This document shows, piece by piece, positions 27,567-35,132 of a stretch of 64,000 bases of DNA. The position numbers were made by a program, and so were the translations under genes. How positions within the stretch are numbered: position 1 is the stretch's first letter; the number at the start of each line of letters is the position of its first letter. Location: assembly GCF_008329535.1 (NCBI RefSeq), contig NZ_NPKR01000014.1:105975-169974 (forward strand), in the 5' to 3' direction. This stretch comes from Mycolicibacterium sp. P1-18 (GTDB lineage: Bacteria; Actinomycetota; Actinomycetes; Mycobacteriales; Mycobacteriaceae). Below the pieces are notes generated by a model, which ran no database searches, was not told where the DNA came from, and saw only the letters and a program-made list of their open reading frames with translations.

Positions 27567-27578
27567 TGACGATCGTCA
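27567..27578. promoter_or_regulatory. Palindrome TGACGATCGTCA, candidate TetR operator
   Basis: A perfect 12-bp palindrome 21 bases before the oxidoreductase GTG and 146 bases from the divergent TetR start. Placement fits repression of the oxidoreductase operon. Confidence 0.45.
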
Positions 27579-27599
27579 GCGTTACGAGAGGAGCCAAGA

Positions 27600-28202
27600 G
27601 TGAACTTCGGAACCATCGGGGCCGGCGTCGTCGCCCAGGCCATCGCACGTCACGTGGTCGGGGCCGGCCAGCGGGTGACGTTGAGCAACAGCCGCGGTCC
27701 GTCCACGCTGGACGAGGTGGTCTCCACCCTGGGTCCCTTGGCGTCGGCCGGTGCGGTTGCCGACGCCGCGACGGCCGACATGGTGTTCCTCACGGTCATG
27801 TGGCCGAACGTCGCGGCGGCGCTTACCGACCTGCCGCCGTGGGACGGCCGCATTCTGGTCGACGCCACCAACCAGTTCGCGAACCTGGACCCCGTCGAGG
27901 TGGCCGATCTCGGAGACCAGACCGGGAGTGAACGGGTCGCGACGCTTGCGCCAAACGCCCGCGTGGTCAAGGCGTTCAACACGTTGCACGGCAAGTACAT
28001 CGCCGCCGACCCACGTCATCCGGCCGGGCGACAGGTGTTGTTCTACGCCGGCGACGACGCCGCAGCCAAGGCAACCTTCCACGACGTGGCCGACGGTTGG
28101 GGGTTCGCGCCGGTGGACGTCGGCGGTCTCCGCGACGGCGGACGGCTGATGCAGGTCGGTGGCGGCCCGCTGTCGGCGCTGCACGCTCTCAAGCAGGACT
28201 GA
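27600..28202 (+). CDS. NADPH-dependent F420 reductase-like oxidoreductase
   Basis: A 200-residue Rossmann protein of the Fno/NADP oxidoreductase (F420-dependent) type. The dinucleotide motif is GTIGAGVVAQAIARHVVGAG at residues 3-22 with SNSRGP after strand 2, the position that selects the NADP phosphate; VVKAFNTLHGKYI and DVGGLRDGGRLMQ are further family blocks. Whether it uses F420 cannot be told from sequence. GTG start follows GAGGAG. It is followed by a quinone-oxidoreductase gene in the same direction. Confidence 0.8.
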   Translation: MNFGTIGAGVVAQAIARHVVGAGQRVTLSNSRGPSTLDEVVSTLGPLASAGAVADAATADMVFLTVMWPNVAAALTDLPPWDGRILVDATNQFANLDPVEVADLGDQTGSERVATLAPNARVVKAFNTLHGKYIAADPRHPAGRQVLFYAGDDAAAKATFHDVADGWGFAPVDVGGLRDGGRLMQVGGGPLSALHALKQD

Positions 28203-28237
28203 ACGCAGGACACTCGTCGACCGAACGGACCATCACA

Positions 28238-29233
28238 GTGAAAGCCCTTGCCTACGAACGGGCACATCCCCTCGACGCGTTCGCCATCGACCTCGTCGAC
28301 GTCGAGGAACCACGAGCTCGCGACGGTGATCTGCTGGTCGAGGTCCGCGCGATCGGGGTGAACCCCGGGGAGGCGTCCATCCGCGCCGCACGCAGCGCCG
28401 AGCCGGGTGGACGGGTCATCCTGGGCTGGGAGTTCGCCGGTGTGGTCGTCGACGTCGGAACCGCCACTACCGGTTTCGCCGTCGGTGACCGCGTGATCGG
28501 CACCGGAGATCCGACTCGGGACGGCTGCTGGGCGCAGCGGGTGGCCGTCGACCACCGGGTGGTCGCCAAGATCCCCGATCAGCTGGCCTTCGTCGATGCC
28601 GCGTCGCTGCCGATCGGAGCCTTGACCGGCTGGGAAGCGGTGTTCCGCGATCAGTCGGTTCTTCCGGACGGCGTCGACGCGGTTCTCGTCATCGGCGGTG
28701 CCGGTGGAGTCGGATCGCTGACGACACAACTGCTCAAGGCCAAGACGTCGGCGTTCGTCATCAGCACCGCCTCCCGCCCCGAGTCTCGAGACTGGTGTCA
28801 TGCGATGGGCGCCGATCTGGTCGTCGACCACACCGCAGGCCTGGGCGCCCAACTTCGGCAAGCCGGCGTCGCGCACGTCGACGTGGTGTTGTCGACCGCC
28901 GCCACCGCGGACAACCTCGCCCAGATCGCGGCACTGCTGCGCCCCTTCGGTCACGTGTCGACCGTCGACGTCGGAGCCCCGCTCGACCTGGCTCCCCTGG
29001 TGCAGAAGTCCGCGTCACTGCACACCGAAATGGTGTTCAGCCACATCGTCGGCGGAGCCGACCCCAGCAGCCAAGGCCGCATTCTCGGCACCGTCGTCGA
29101 CTACGTCGTCGGCGGCCACGTGCGCCCCATCGTCACGACCACACTCGCCGGTCTGACGGCTGAGAGCATGAAGACCGCCCACGCGATGCTCGAAAGCCAC
29201 CGCACGATCGGCAAGATCGTCATCGTCGTCTGA
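28238..29233 (+). CDS. Zinc-less medium-chain dehydrogenase (quinone oxidoreductase type)
   Basis: A 331-residue MDR-superfamily protein. GVNPGEASIRAARS and GWEFAGVVVDVG are the N-terminal GroES-like parts; the NADP-binding motif is VIGGAGGVGSLTTQLLKA. The Zn-ligand Cys/His of alcohol dehydrogenases are absent, which points to the zeta-crystallin/quinone reductase branch. GTG at 28238 starts the VKALAYERAHP opening. It is likely in one operon with the preceding reductase, 35 bases upstream. Confidence 0.85.
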   Translation: MKALAYERAHPLDAFAIDLVDVEEPRARDGDLLVEVRAIGVNPGEASIRAARSAEPGGRVILGWEFAGVVVDVGTATTGFAVGDRVIGTGDPTRDGCWAQRVAVDHRVVAKIPDQLAFVDAASLPIGALTGWEAVFRDQSVLPDGVDAVLVIGGAGGVGSLTTQLLKAKTSAFVISTASRPESRDWCHAMGADLVVDHTAGLGAQLRQAGVAHVDVVLSTAATADNLAQIAALLRPFGHVSTVDVGAPLDLAPLVQKSASLHTEMVFSHIVGGADPSSQGRILGTVVDYVVGGHVRPIVTTTLAGLTAESMKTAHAMLESHRTIGKIVIVV

Positions 29234-29254
29234 GAACCACGTGCACGGGCGCGC

Positions 29255-29274
29255 TCAGCGCAACGCTGCGCTGA
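29255..29274. terminator. Short hairpin at 3' end of TetR gene
   Basis: TCAGCGCA (29255-29262) and TGCGCTGA (29267-29274) form an 8-bp stem with a 4-base loop. It lies between convergent genes and overlaps the TetR stop. Confidence 0.35.
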
Positions 29275-29854
29275 CGGCCTCCTCGATCTGTTCGGCGAAA
29301 CGCGCTCTTCGATCGGTGATCCGGTAGCCCAAGGTGAGTTCGAGATGGGCGTCGCCGAGAACGAGGCTGATGTAGGTGGAAGCGCGCAGGGCCGCCGTCT
29401 GGTCGTCGTAGACGGTGCTCAGAATGTCCGCGGCCAGCGACCGCACCAGTTTGGCGCCGTTCTCGTAGAACAGCCGACCCAGCTCGGGTCGGCGTTGCGC
29501 CTCGGCCACCACTGCGCGGTAGAGCCGAATCCCGTTGTCTGACATGAGGTTGTGCAGGAGTGCCCACCCGAGGTCACGTAAACGCGCGGCGGTGGAGCGC
29601 TCGGCGCCATCTTCGAGACGACCCGCCAACGCGCCGTCGACGCACATCGACGCGATGAGGCTTTCGAAGAGGGCTTCCTTGGAGGCGAAGTGTCGGTACA
29701 CGGTTTGCTTGCCCACACCTGCGGCGGCGGCGACGTCGTCCATCGTGGTCGACGCGTATCCACGATCGAGGAACACCTCTTCTGCGCCTGCCAAGATCGC
29801 CGCGCGCTTGCGCCGCTGCAGCGGGTTCAAGACTTCGGTGGGTGAGGTGTCCAT
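29255..29854 (-). CDS. TetR/AcrR-family transcriptional regulator
   Basis: A 199-residue regulator with HTH at about residues 15-60 (ILAGAEEVFLDRGYASTTMD, VGKQTVYRHFASKEAL) and a C-terminal domain of the AefR-like type (ALLHNLMSDNGIRLYRAVVAEAQRRPELGR). ATG 29854 is chosen; a longer frame adds a Cys-rich stretch unlike the family. It diverges from an SDR gene, and two matching palindromes lie in between. Confidence 0.88.
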   Translation of the reverse strand: MDTSPTEVLNPLQRRKRAAILAGAEEVFLDRGYASTTMDDVAAAAGVGKQTVYRHFASKEALFESLIASMCVDGALAGRLEDGAERSTAARLRDLGWALLHNLMSDNGIRLYRAVVAEAQRRPELGRLFYENGAKLVRSLAADILSTVYDDQTAALRASTYISLVLGDAHLELTLGYRITDRRARFAEQIEEAVSAALR

Positions 29855-29886
29855 CCGACAGGGATAGCAGCACTCCGGCCTCGTTG

Positions 29887-29906
29887 ACAAGACTGTTCAG
29901 TCTCGT
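29887..29906. promoter_or_regulatory. TetR operator candidate 1
   Basis: Arms AGACTG and CAGTCT around a TT centre, an imperfect copy of the perfect palindrome at 29920-29939. The centres of the two sites are 33 bp apart, close to three helical turns, so two repressor dimers would lie on one DNA face. Confidence 0.65.
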
Positions 29907-29919
29907 TAATGTCGCATCA

Positions 29920-29939
29920 ACGAGACTGATCAGTCTCGT
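29920..29939. promoter_or_regulatory. TetR operator candidate 2
   Basis: ACGAGACTGATCAGTCTCGT is a perfect 20-bp palindrome, 57 bases before the SDR start. It is the stronger of two tandem sites between the divergent TetR and SDR genes. Confidence 0.75.
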
Positions 29940-29996
29940 AGTGATGCCGAGAATGAGTCGTGCTCGGCGCTGTCAAAGACAGTCGAGGGATGTGGA

Positions 29997-30902
29997 ATGC
30001 GAATATTCGCTACGGGGGCAACGGGATTCATCGGGCTGGGCGTTGCTCGAGCCGCCCTTGACGCCGGTCACCAGGTGACGGGATTGGTGAGGTCGACGAC
30101 GTCGTCGTCCGCCCGAGATCTGGCCGAACTCGGCGTTGCCCTTGAATTGGGAGACTTGAACGACCCGCAGACGTTCGTCGCCTCCGCGGCCGAGCATGAC
30201 GCGGTCGTTCACACCGCGTCGACCAATGACGCTTCCGCGGGTGCCGTCGACCAGGCGGCGGTGGTAGCCGTCCTCGCCGCGATGCCATCGGGGTCGGCAT
30301 TGGTCTACACCTCCGGGGCGTGGGTCTACGGCAACACGGGCAGGCGCCCCGTGACAGAGTCTGCGGCGGTCGACCCCACCGATCTGGTGGCCTGGCGGCC
30401 CGCCGTGGAGCAGCAGGTGCTGTCGACGGCCGCCCAGCGAGGCATCGGCGTGTCGGTGTTGCGACCGGCGATGGTGCACGGTCACGGTGGCGGCGTCTTT
30501 GCGCTGCTGGCTCGGATGGGGCGCGACGGTGGAGTCATCCGCCTTCCCGGGGACGGCCGCAACCATTGGCCCACGGTGCACGTCGACGATCTCGGAACTG
30601 CCTATGTCAGTGCGCTGGAGCAAGCCGCCGCGCGAAACCCCAAGGTAGACGGGCGGATTCTGAACGTCGTCGCCGAGGAGGCAGTCGAGGTGGTGACGAT
30701 GGCGGAGGCGATTCGAACAGCAATTGGTGCCGACACCGTCGCACCTTGGCCCGTCGACGAGGCACGCCAACAGCTTGGTCTGTTCGCCGACGCACTCGCG
30801 CTCAACCAGTCGGTGGACGGTCGCGAGGCCCGGCGCGTACTGGAGTGGTCGCCGCAGCGCCCAGACGCAATCACCGATCTGACGGCCTGGCCACACCAGT
30901 AG
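29997..30902 (+). CDS. NAD(P)-dependent epimerase/dehydratase (extended SDR)
   Basis: A 301-residue extended SDR. The NAD motif is FATGATGFIGLGVARAALDAG at residues 4-24 and the acidic GDLNDPQTF follows strand 3. The usual YxxxK appears altered: the region YTSGAWVYGNTGRRPVTES keeps a Tyr but no clear +4 Lys, as in atypical SDRs that bind NADP without classical catalysis. Substrate unknown. It is likely repressed by the divergent TetR protein and is followed by a small isomerase-like gene. Confidence 0.83.
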   Translation: MRIFATGATGFIGLGVARAALDAGHQVTGLVRSTTSSSARDLAELGVALELGDLNDPQTFVASAAEHDAVVHTASTNDASAGAVDQAAVVAVLAAMPSGSALVYTSGAWVYGNTGRRPVTESAAVDPTDLVAWRPAVEQQVLSTAAQRGIGVSVLRPAMVHGHGGGVFALLARMGRDGGVIRLPGDGRNHWPTVHVDDLGTAYVSALEQAAARNPKVDGRILNVVAEEAVEVVTMAEAIRTAIGADTVAPWPVDEARQQLGLFADALALNQSVDGREARRVLEWSPQRPDAITDLTAWPHQ

Positions 30903-30987
30903 GTGCGATTCATCGGTCGAGCATTCCCAACGAATCGGCCGGCTATTTCTTGCCCCACTTCCCGTTGACAGAAGGATCTGACCGCCC

Positions 30988-31251
30988 ATGCGTCTACTCG
31001 TCCTCGCCGCGACGCTCCCAGGAGCCGCCGACCCCGCTCCGTACGAGCACGCCGAAGTCGCTCGGGTCGAGGAACTCATCGCCGCCGGCGTGATTGAACA
31101 CTGTTTCGTCGCAGCCGACCACAGCGCCGCCTACCTGGTGGTCGACACGTCCGACCGTGCCGAGGCCGAAGGCGTCATGCAGACACTGCCGATGGCTCGG
31201 GCAGGTCTGCTCCAGTTCACGTTCGTCGAGCTCGCTCCCGACCACACGTAG
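30988..31251 (+). CDS. Small ferredoxin-like fold protein (muconolactone isomerase/YCII-like)
   Basis: An 87-residue protein with a beta-alpha-beta pattern: VLAATLPG, EVARVEELIAAGVIEHCFVA, AAYLVVDTSDRAEAEGVMQTLPMA, FTFVEL. This is the pattern of muconolactone isomerase-like and YCII-related small enzymes. No catalytic assignment is made. It probably shares the TetR-controlled transcript of the preceding SDR. Confidence 0.6.
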   Translation: MRLLVLAATLPGAADPAPYEHAEVARVEELIAAGVIEHCFVAADHSAAYLVVDTSDRAEAEGVMQTLPMARAGLLQFTFVELAPDHT

Positions 31252-31317
31252 CGGCGATGCCGTCGCTGCCCGTTCGCGCGGACCATTCGGGCGTCACGAG
31301 TACCAGGGGGGAGCGCC

Positions 31318-31467
31318 ATGAGCGTCGTCCGCGTCAACTGCATGCCCAAGTTCTACTTCGGTGACGACGCGGTGTTGTCGACCCTCGACGGCGGTGGTGT
31401 CGACGAGATGCGAGAGACGAGTACGTCGACACCGTTTACCCAAGGATGTTCCCGGGTGATCCTCTAA
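31318..31467 (+). CDS. Possible 49-residue peptide or gene remnant
   Basis: ATG at 31318 with a GGGGGAG ribosome site 6 bases upstream opens a 49-codon frame to TAA at 31465. The product (MSVVRVNCMPKFYFGDDAV start) has no recognised family. The surrounding 31252-31616 stretch has no other convincing gene and may contain decayed coding sequence. Confidence 0.3.
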   Translation: MSVVRVNCMPKFYFGDDAVLSTLDGGGVDEMRETSTSTPFTQGCSRVIL

Positions 31468-31616
31468 TGCAATCTGGTGTGCGGCGCAGCCGACCTGTCA
31501 CCGACAATTGAAGGGTGTCGTCAACCCTGGTTCCCAAACGCAAAGTGCCATCGCGCGCGCGGTCGCTGTTCGGCGCAGCTTGTCCGACGTCGAGCACAGC
31601 TGGTTCAACAACGGTG

Positions 31617-32048
31617 ATGCGTCGCGCTCAGCGGCCGGCTACCGCCATCGGTGCCCGCGTTGCGGTCCGACGGACGGTGGCGATGGTCAGCCTTCTCCTG
31701 GCTGTCGGGTGCTCCGCCGGTCCGGACGTGACAGCTGGTGAGTCGGACAACGGCGGTCACATCGAGCTCGACACCGGTGACACCTTCGACATCGTCATCG
31801 GCGACGACTACTCGACCTCGAACGCCCAGTGGCGAGACGAAGAACGGCACGACACCGCCGTTCTCAAATATCTCGGCTCGAAGTACGAACCCGACCGCAC
31901 ACCTCCCGGTGGTTCCCATTCCGGCACGTTCACCAGCAGATACGAGGCTGTGACGGCGGGAACGGTGCACGTCACGCTCGTGCAGGAGGACAACTCCAAC
32001 CCACCGCACGTAGCCCGGCGTTACGCACTCGACGTCACGGTCCACTGA
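31617..32048 (+). CDS. Lipoprotein with chagasin-like (inhibitor family I42) domain
   Basis: A 143-residue protein from ATG 31617. Residues about 20-36 form a lipoprotein signal ending in the lipobox LLAVGCSAG. The mature part follows the chagasin fold order: GDTFDIVIGDD, DTAVLKYLGSKYEPD, GTFTSRYEAVTAGTVHVTLVQ, ending RRYALDVTVH. Chagasins inhibit papain-type cysteine peptidases, but the three inhibitory loops (NPTTG, GxGG, RPW) are replaced here by DDYSTSN, PPGGSHSG and QEDNSNPPH, so inhibition is doubtful. Longer upstream starts exist but lack signal character. Confidence 0.65.
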   Translation: MRRAQRPATAIGARVAVRRTVAMVSLLLAVGCSAGPDVTAGESDNGGHIELDTGDTFDIVIGDDYSTSNAQWRDEERHDTAVLKYLGSKYEPDRTPPGGSHSGTFTSRYEAVTAGTVHVTLVQEDNSNPPHVARRYALDVTVH

Positions 32049-32218
32049 GGGTTCGACGGGTCCTACGTCTCCTAATGTGTTGAGGGACTTTCTCTTCGAG
32101 TCGATCGAGCTGAGTGGACCCGAAGAATTGTGCGACGAGCGAGTGATCAAGCCGGGCTGGCGGATTAAGAACGTGCGGGGGAGGAAGAATCCGCCTGAAG
32201 TACCCTCTGAGCTGCAAC

Positions 32219-32295
32219 GCCCCCATAGCCCAATTGGCAGAGGCAGCGGACTTAAAATCCGCCAAGTGTCGGTTCGAGTCCGACTGGGGGCACCA
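32219..32295 (+). tRNA. tRNA with UAA anticodon (Leu by code), short variable loop
   Basis: Complete cloverleaf of 77 bases including encoded CCA. Acceptor arms GCCCCCA and TGGGGGC pair fully; D-loop contains TTGG; anticodon stem GCGGA/TCCGC encloses CTTAAAA with anticodon TAA; the T-arm is GTCGG-TTCGAGT-CCGAC. The variable loop is only five bases (CAAGT), so this is a class I shape, whereas leucine tRNAs normally have a long variable arm. Confidence 0.9.
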
Positions 32296-32327
32296 CCGTC
32301 CAGCCAGCCGGGAGTACGTTCGGTTCG

Positions 32328-33260
32328 GTGAGCGGCGACGATCGAGTGCAGAGCATCACGTTGGGTGACGTCGAGGTCATCCGGGCCGTCGAATGGTACG
32401 AGCCGTTCCTGACGACGACCGACTTCCTCCCCGCGGTCGCCGACGACGTGTGGACGCGCAACGCGGACTGGTTGGCGCCGGATCACTGGCAGCCCGACAC
32501 CGACCAATTGGTCATCGCCCTCCAGACGTGGGTACTGCGAAGCGGCGGGCGGACCATCCTGGTCGACACCGGCGCGGGAAGCAGGCGCAACCGACCGGGA
32601 ATGGCGCCCTGGTTCGACCAGCGTGAGAGCGATCTGTTGGCGGTACTCGCCCAAGCCGGCGTTCAACCGGAAGACGTCGACGTCGTCGTCAACACGCACC
32701 TGCACGTGGACCACGCCGGCGGCAACACCGTCGACGCAGACGGTCAGTGGGTGCCCGCCTTTCCCAACGCCCAGTACCTGATTCCCGCCGCCGATGACGC
32801 GCACTACGGTCCAGACAACGCCAGCGGAGAAGGGCTGGGGGAGGTCGACCGCCTGGTCTACGCGGACAGTGTCGCCCCGATCCACGAGGCGGGACGGGCC
32901 GTGCTGTGGGACGAGCAGTACACGATCGACGAACACCTCACCCTGGAATCGGCACCCGGCCATACTCCCGGTACTGCGGTTCTCCGGTTGGCGTCCGGGA
33001 GTGACCGCGCCGTCTTCGCCGGAGATCTTCTGCACAGCCCGGCGCAAATCGTCGACTCGTGTTGCAACAGCGCCTTCTGCTATCTACCGGAGCAAGCGAT
33101 CGCCAGTCGCCGCCGCATCCTGGAGCGGGCGGCCGACGAACACGAGCTCGTCATCCCCGGGCACTTCGGCGGTGCAGGCGCACTGGAGGTTCGGCGTAAC
33201 GGTGGTGAATTCGCCCTCGGCCAGTGGGCCGCGTTCAGCCCGGCGTCGGCGACGAGCTGA
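32328..33260 (+). CDS. Metallo-beta-lactamase-fold hydrolase
   Basis: A 310-residue MBL-fold protein starting at GTG 32328, 32 bases after the tRNA. The metal motif HLHVDHAGG (HxHxDH) is intact; further ligands are in ESAPGHTPGTAVL and AVFAGDLLHSP, and the terminal His in VIPGHFGGAG. The pattern fits two-metal hydrolases such as lactonase- or glyoxalase II-type enzymes. Specific substrate not predictable. Confidence 0.88.
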   Translation: MSGDDRVQSITLGDVEVIRAVEWYEPFLTTTDFLPAVADDVWTRNADWLAPDHWQPDTDQLVIALQTWVLRSGGRTILVDTGAGSRRNRPGMAPWFDQRESDLLAVLAQAGVQPEDVDVVVNTHLHVDHAGGNTVDADGQWVPAFPNAQYLIPAADDAHYGPDNASGEGLGEVDRLVYADSVAPIHEAGRAVLWDEQYTIDEHLTLESAPGHTPGTAVLRLASGSDRAVFAGDLLHSPAQIVDSCCNSAFCYLPEQAIASRRRILERAADEHELVIPGHFGGAGALEVRRNGGEFALGQWAAFSPASATS

Positions 33261-33386
33261 ACCCACCGCACACCTCGTCCTCCCAGGACCAAAGAACTTC
33301 CCGGACTTTCACCCGTCAGGCCCACGCGTGGCGTCGTCCCCGGTTGGCAAACTAACCGAGGGTCTGCCGACGGAAGGAAGGCAACG

Positions 33387-33458
33387 GTGAAGGCTCGACC
33401 GGGCAGGAGAGCCGCGTCGACCGGGGAGTGTGACGCCCCAACCGGGTCGACGTCGTGA
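33387..33458 (+). CDS. 23-residue leader peptide coupled to ltrA
   Basis: GTG at 33387 has a strong AGGAAGG ribosome site at the right distance and opens a 23-codon frame (product begins MKARPGRRAASTGE) whose TGA at 33456 overlaps the ltrA-like GTG in GTGA. The downstream gene lacks its own good ribosome site, so translation of the leader probably delivers ribosomes to it. Confidence 0.5.
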   Translation: MKARPGRRAASTGECDAPTGSTS

Positions 33459-34615
33459 CCCGCGACGACGGCGAAAGCTCCGGCGGCGGAGGAAGTCCTA
33501 GGTCAGAGGGCAATCTCGAACTCTTCTTCGACCTGGTCTTCACCTTCGCGATGTCGCAGGTTACTCAGCTCGTCTTGCACGATCCGTCGCCGACGGGTTT
33601 CGGGCGGGGAGCCCTCGCCCTGCTCGCGGTGTGGTGGGCCTGGGTCGGCTACACCTGGCTGATCAACACCTTCGACACCGCCAACGTGTTGCACGAGGCA
33701 GCGGTCATCGCTGCGATGGCGGCGATGCTTGTCGCCGCGACGGCGTTGCCCACGGCGTTCACCACCGGCGCGCTGATCTTCGCGGTCGCCCTTCTGGCGG
33801 TGCGGTTGATCCACGCGGTGAAGTTCGTCGCCCATTCGGCGCACGAGGACGCCGAACTGCGGCACAGCGTCTGGCGGATCGCGCCGGCCTTCGTCGCCGC
33901 GCCCTCCTGCATCGTGGCGGCCGCCTTCGTCGACTCGCCCATCCGCGAGCTGCTGTGGGTCGCCGCGGCGGTGATCGACTACGGCGCACCGGCCGTGCTG
34001 GGCCTCGGTGGATTCCGCGTCTCCCCGTCCTACTTCGTGTCGCGCCACGGCTCGATCATCATCATCGCGTTGGGGGAGGCCGTCGTCGAACTGGGCTCGG
34101 GTGCAAACGATTTGCACCGTCCCGAGGTGATCGTCGCGCTGATTCTGGGCGTGGCGATCAATGCGACGTTCTGGTGGACGTACTTCGGCTTGAGCAGCGG
34201 AGCGCAGAAGCGGCTGGAGCAGGCCGTCGGGACAGAACGTGCCCATCTGGCCCGCGACGCCTACAGCTACCTGCATCTGCCGATGGTCGCCGGCATCGTG
34301 CTGTTCGCCGTGGGCGCGCACGGCGCCGTCGCCCACACCACCGCTCCGCTGCCCGTGCCGTCGGCCGTCGCGCTCGCCGCTGGAATGGCGTTGTTCTACC
34401 TGGCCGACGTCGCCTACCGGTGGCGGGATCACCGACAGATTCCGGTGGACCGCGCCGCGACGGGATTGGCTGCCGCAGCGTCCTTGCCGGTGCTCGTGCA
34501 CGTCCCCGGGCTGGCCGCGCTGGCCGGGCTCACGGCCCTGGGTGGCGTTCGACTGGCCTGGGAACTGTGGCGGCGTCCGCGGATTGGCACCGGCGTGGCG
34601 GGCGACGTGCGCTGA
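33455..34615 (+). CDS. Low temperature requirement A (LtrA) family membrane protein
   Basis: A 386-residue polytopic protein. The family start ELFFDLVFTFAMSQVTQLV, the WWAWVGYTWLINTFD segment and the SRHGSIIIIALGEAVVELG block are characteristic of LtrA proteins, named for a Listeria gene needed at low temperature; biochemical function is unknown. About ten membrane helices are predicted. GTG 33455 starts within the stop of a short leader frame. Confidence 0.85.
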   Translation: MTRDDGESSGGGGSPRSEGNLELFFDLVFTFAMSQVTQLVLHDPSPTGFGRGALALLAVWWAWVGYTWLINTFDTANVLHEAAVIAAMAAMLVAATALPTAFTTGALIFAVALLAVRLIHAVKFVAHSAHEDAELRHSVWRIAPAFVAAPSCIVAAAFVDSPIRELLWVAAAVIDYGAPAVLGLGGFRVSPSYFVSRHGSIIIIALGEAVVELGSGANDLHRPEVIVALILGVAINATFWWTYFGLSSGAQKRLEQAVGTERAHLARDAYSYLHLPMVAGIVLFAVGAHGAVAHTTAPLPVPSAVALAAGMALFYLADVAYRWRDHRQIPVDRAATGLAAAASLPVLVHVPGLAALAGLTALGGVRLAWELWRRPRIGTGVAGDVR

Positions 34616-34642
34616 CGCGGTCGTCGACGACCGGACGGAGGA

Positions 34643-34677
34643 GGCCGTCAGCCCGAGGCGATCGGTATCAACGCCAG
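34643..34677. repeat. 35-bp direct repeat, copy A (duplicated permease 3' end)
   Basis: An exact 35-base copy of 35098-35132, continuing with weaker similarity to about 34703. On the minus strand it would encode RLLALAGSLALIPIASG-stop, the C-terminus of the permease at 35103 with an in-frame deletion of eight residues. It marks a duplication, not a functional gene. Confidence 0.85.
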
Positions 34678-34702
34678 AGAACCCGCCAGCGCCAGCAGTC
34701 GC

Positions 34703-34993
34703 TTACCTCTCGTTGCGCACATGGTGGCGGTATGCCGCGTAAGCGCTCTTGATCGACTCCTCGCAGGGGTTCGGGTGCTCCCCGGCCACTGCGTCGATCG
34801 CCTCTTCTAGATCCCGGCCCAGCATCGAACCAGATCGTCTGCCGTACTCGCGACCGTTGGCCACTGCTTGATAGATGGCCCGGTCGAACTGCTCGCGGAT
34901 CATCTGCACCCGTTTGGCCGTTAGATCGGCTTCGGTCCCCGTACCGGCGACCAAAGCGGGTTGGCCGCAGTCTCCGTACATGAATTCGGCCAC
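34703..34993 (-). CDS. Hypothetical 96-residue protein between repeats
   Basis: A 96-residue soluble, helical protein (MAEFMYGDCGQPALVAG opening, RVQMIREQFDRAIYQAVANG and EESIKSAYAAYRHHVRNER at the end). No family recognised. It lies inside a segment flanked by the duplicated 3' end of the permease gene, so it may have arrived with the event that made the duplication. Confidence 0.5.
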   Translation of the reverse strand: MAEFMYGDCGQPALVAGTGTEADLTAKRVQMIREQFDRAIYQAVANGREYGRRSGSMLGRDLEEAIDAVAGEHPNPCEESIKSAYAAYRHHVRNER

Positions 34994-35097
34994 TTGCCAA
35001 TTCTACGGTCTGCGCCCCACCCGCGCTTGAAGCCATCTGGTGTCTGACCTGGGTCTAGGCACGTGAACACCGGTGGTGGACGCCGTGTTTCAGCGAA

Positions 35098-35132
35098 GGC
35101 CGTCAGCCCGAGGCGATCGGTATCAACGCCAG
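35098..35132. repeat. 35-bp direct repeat, copy B (genuine permease 3' end)
   Basis: The intact copy, spanning the stop and last codons of the permease. Distance between copies is 455 bases. The motif CAACGCCAG occurs twice in this copy (near 35124 and 35149), which explains the internal deletion in copy A by slippage. Confidence 0.85.

Noticed and set aside
33261..33458. Possible frameshifted N-terminus of the LtrA gene
   Set aside because: LtrA already begins with the normal family N-terminus; the short upstream frame is better explained as a coupled leader.
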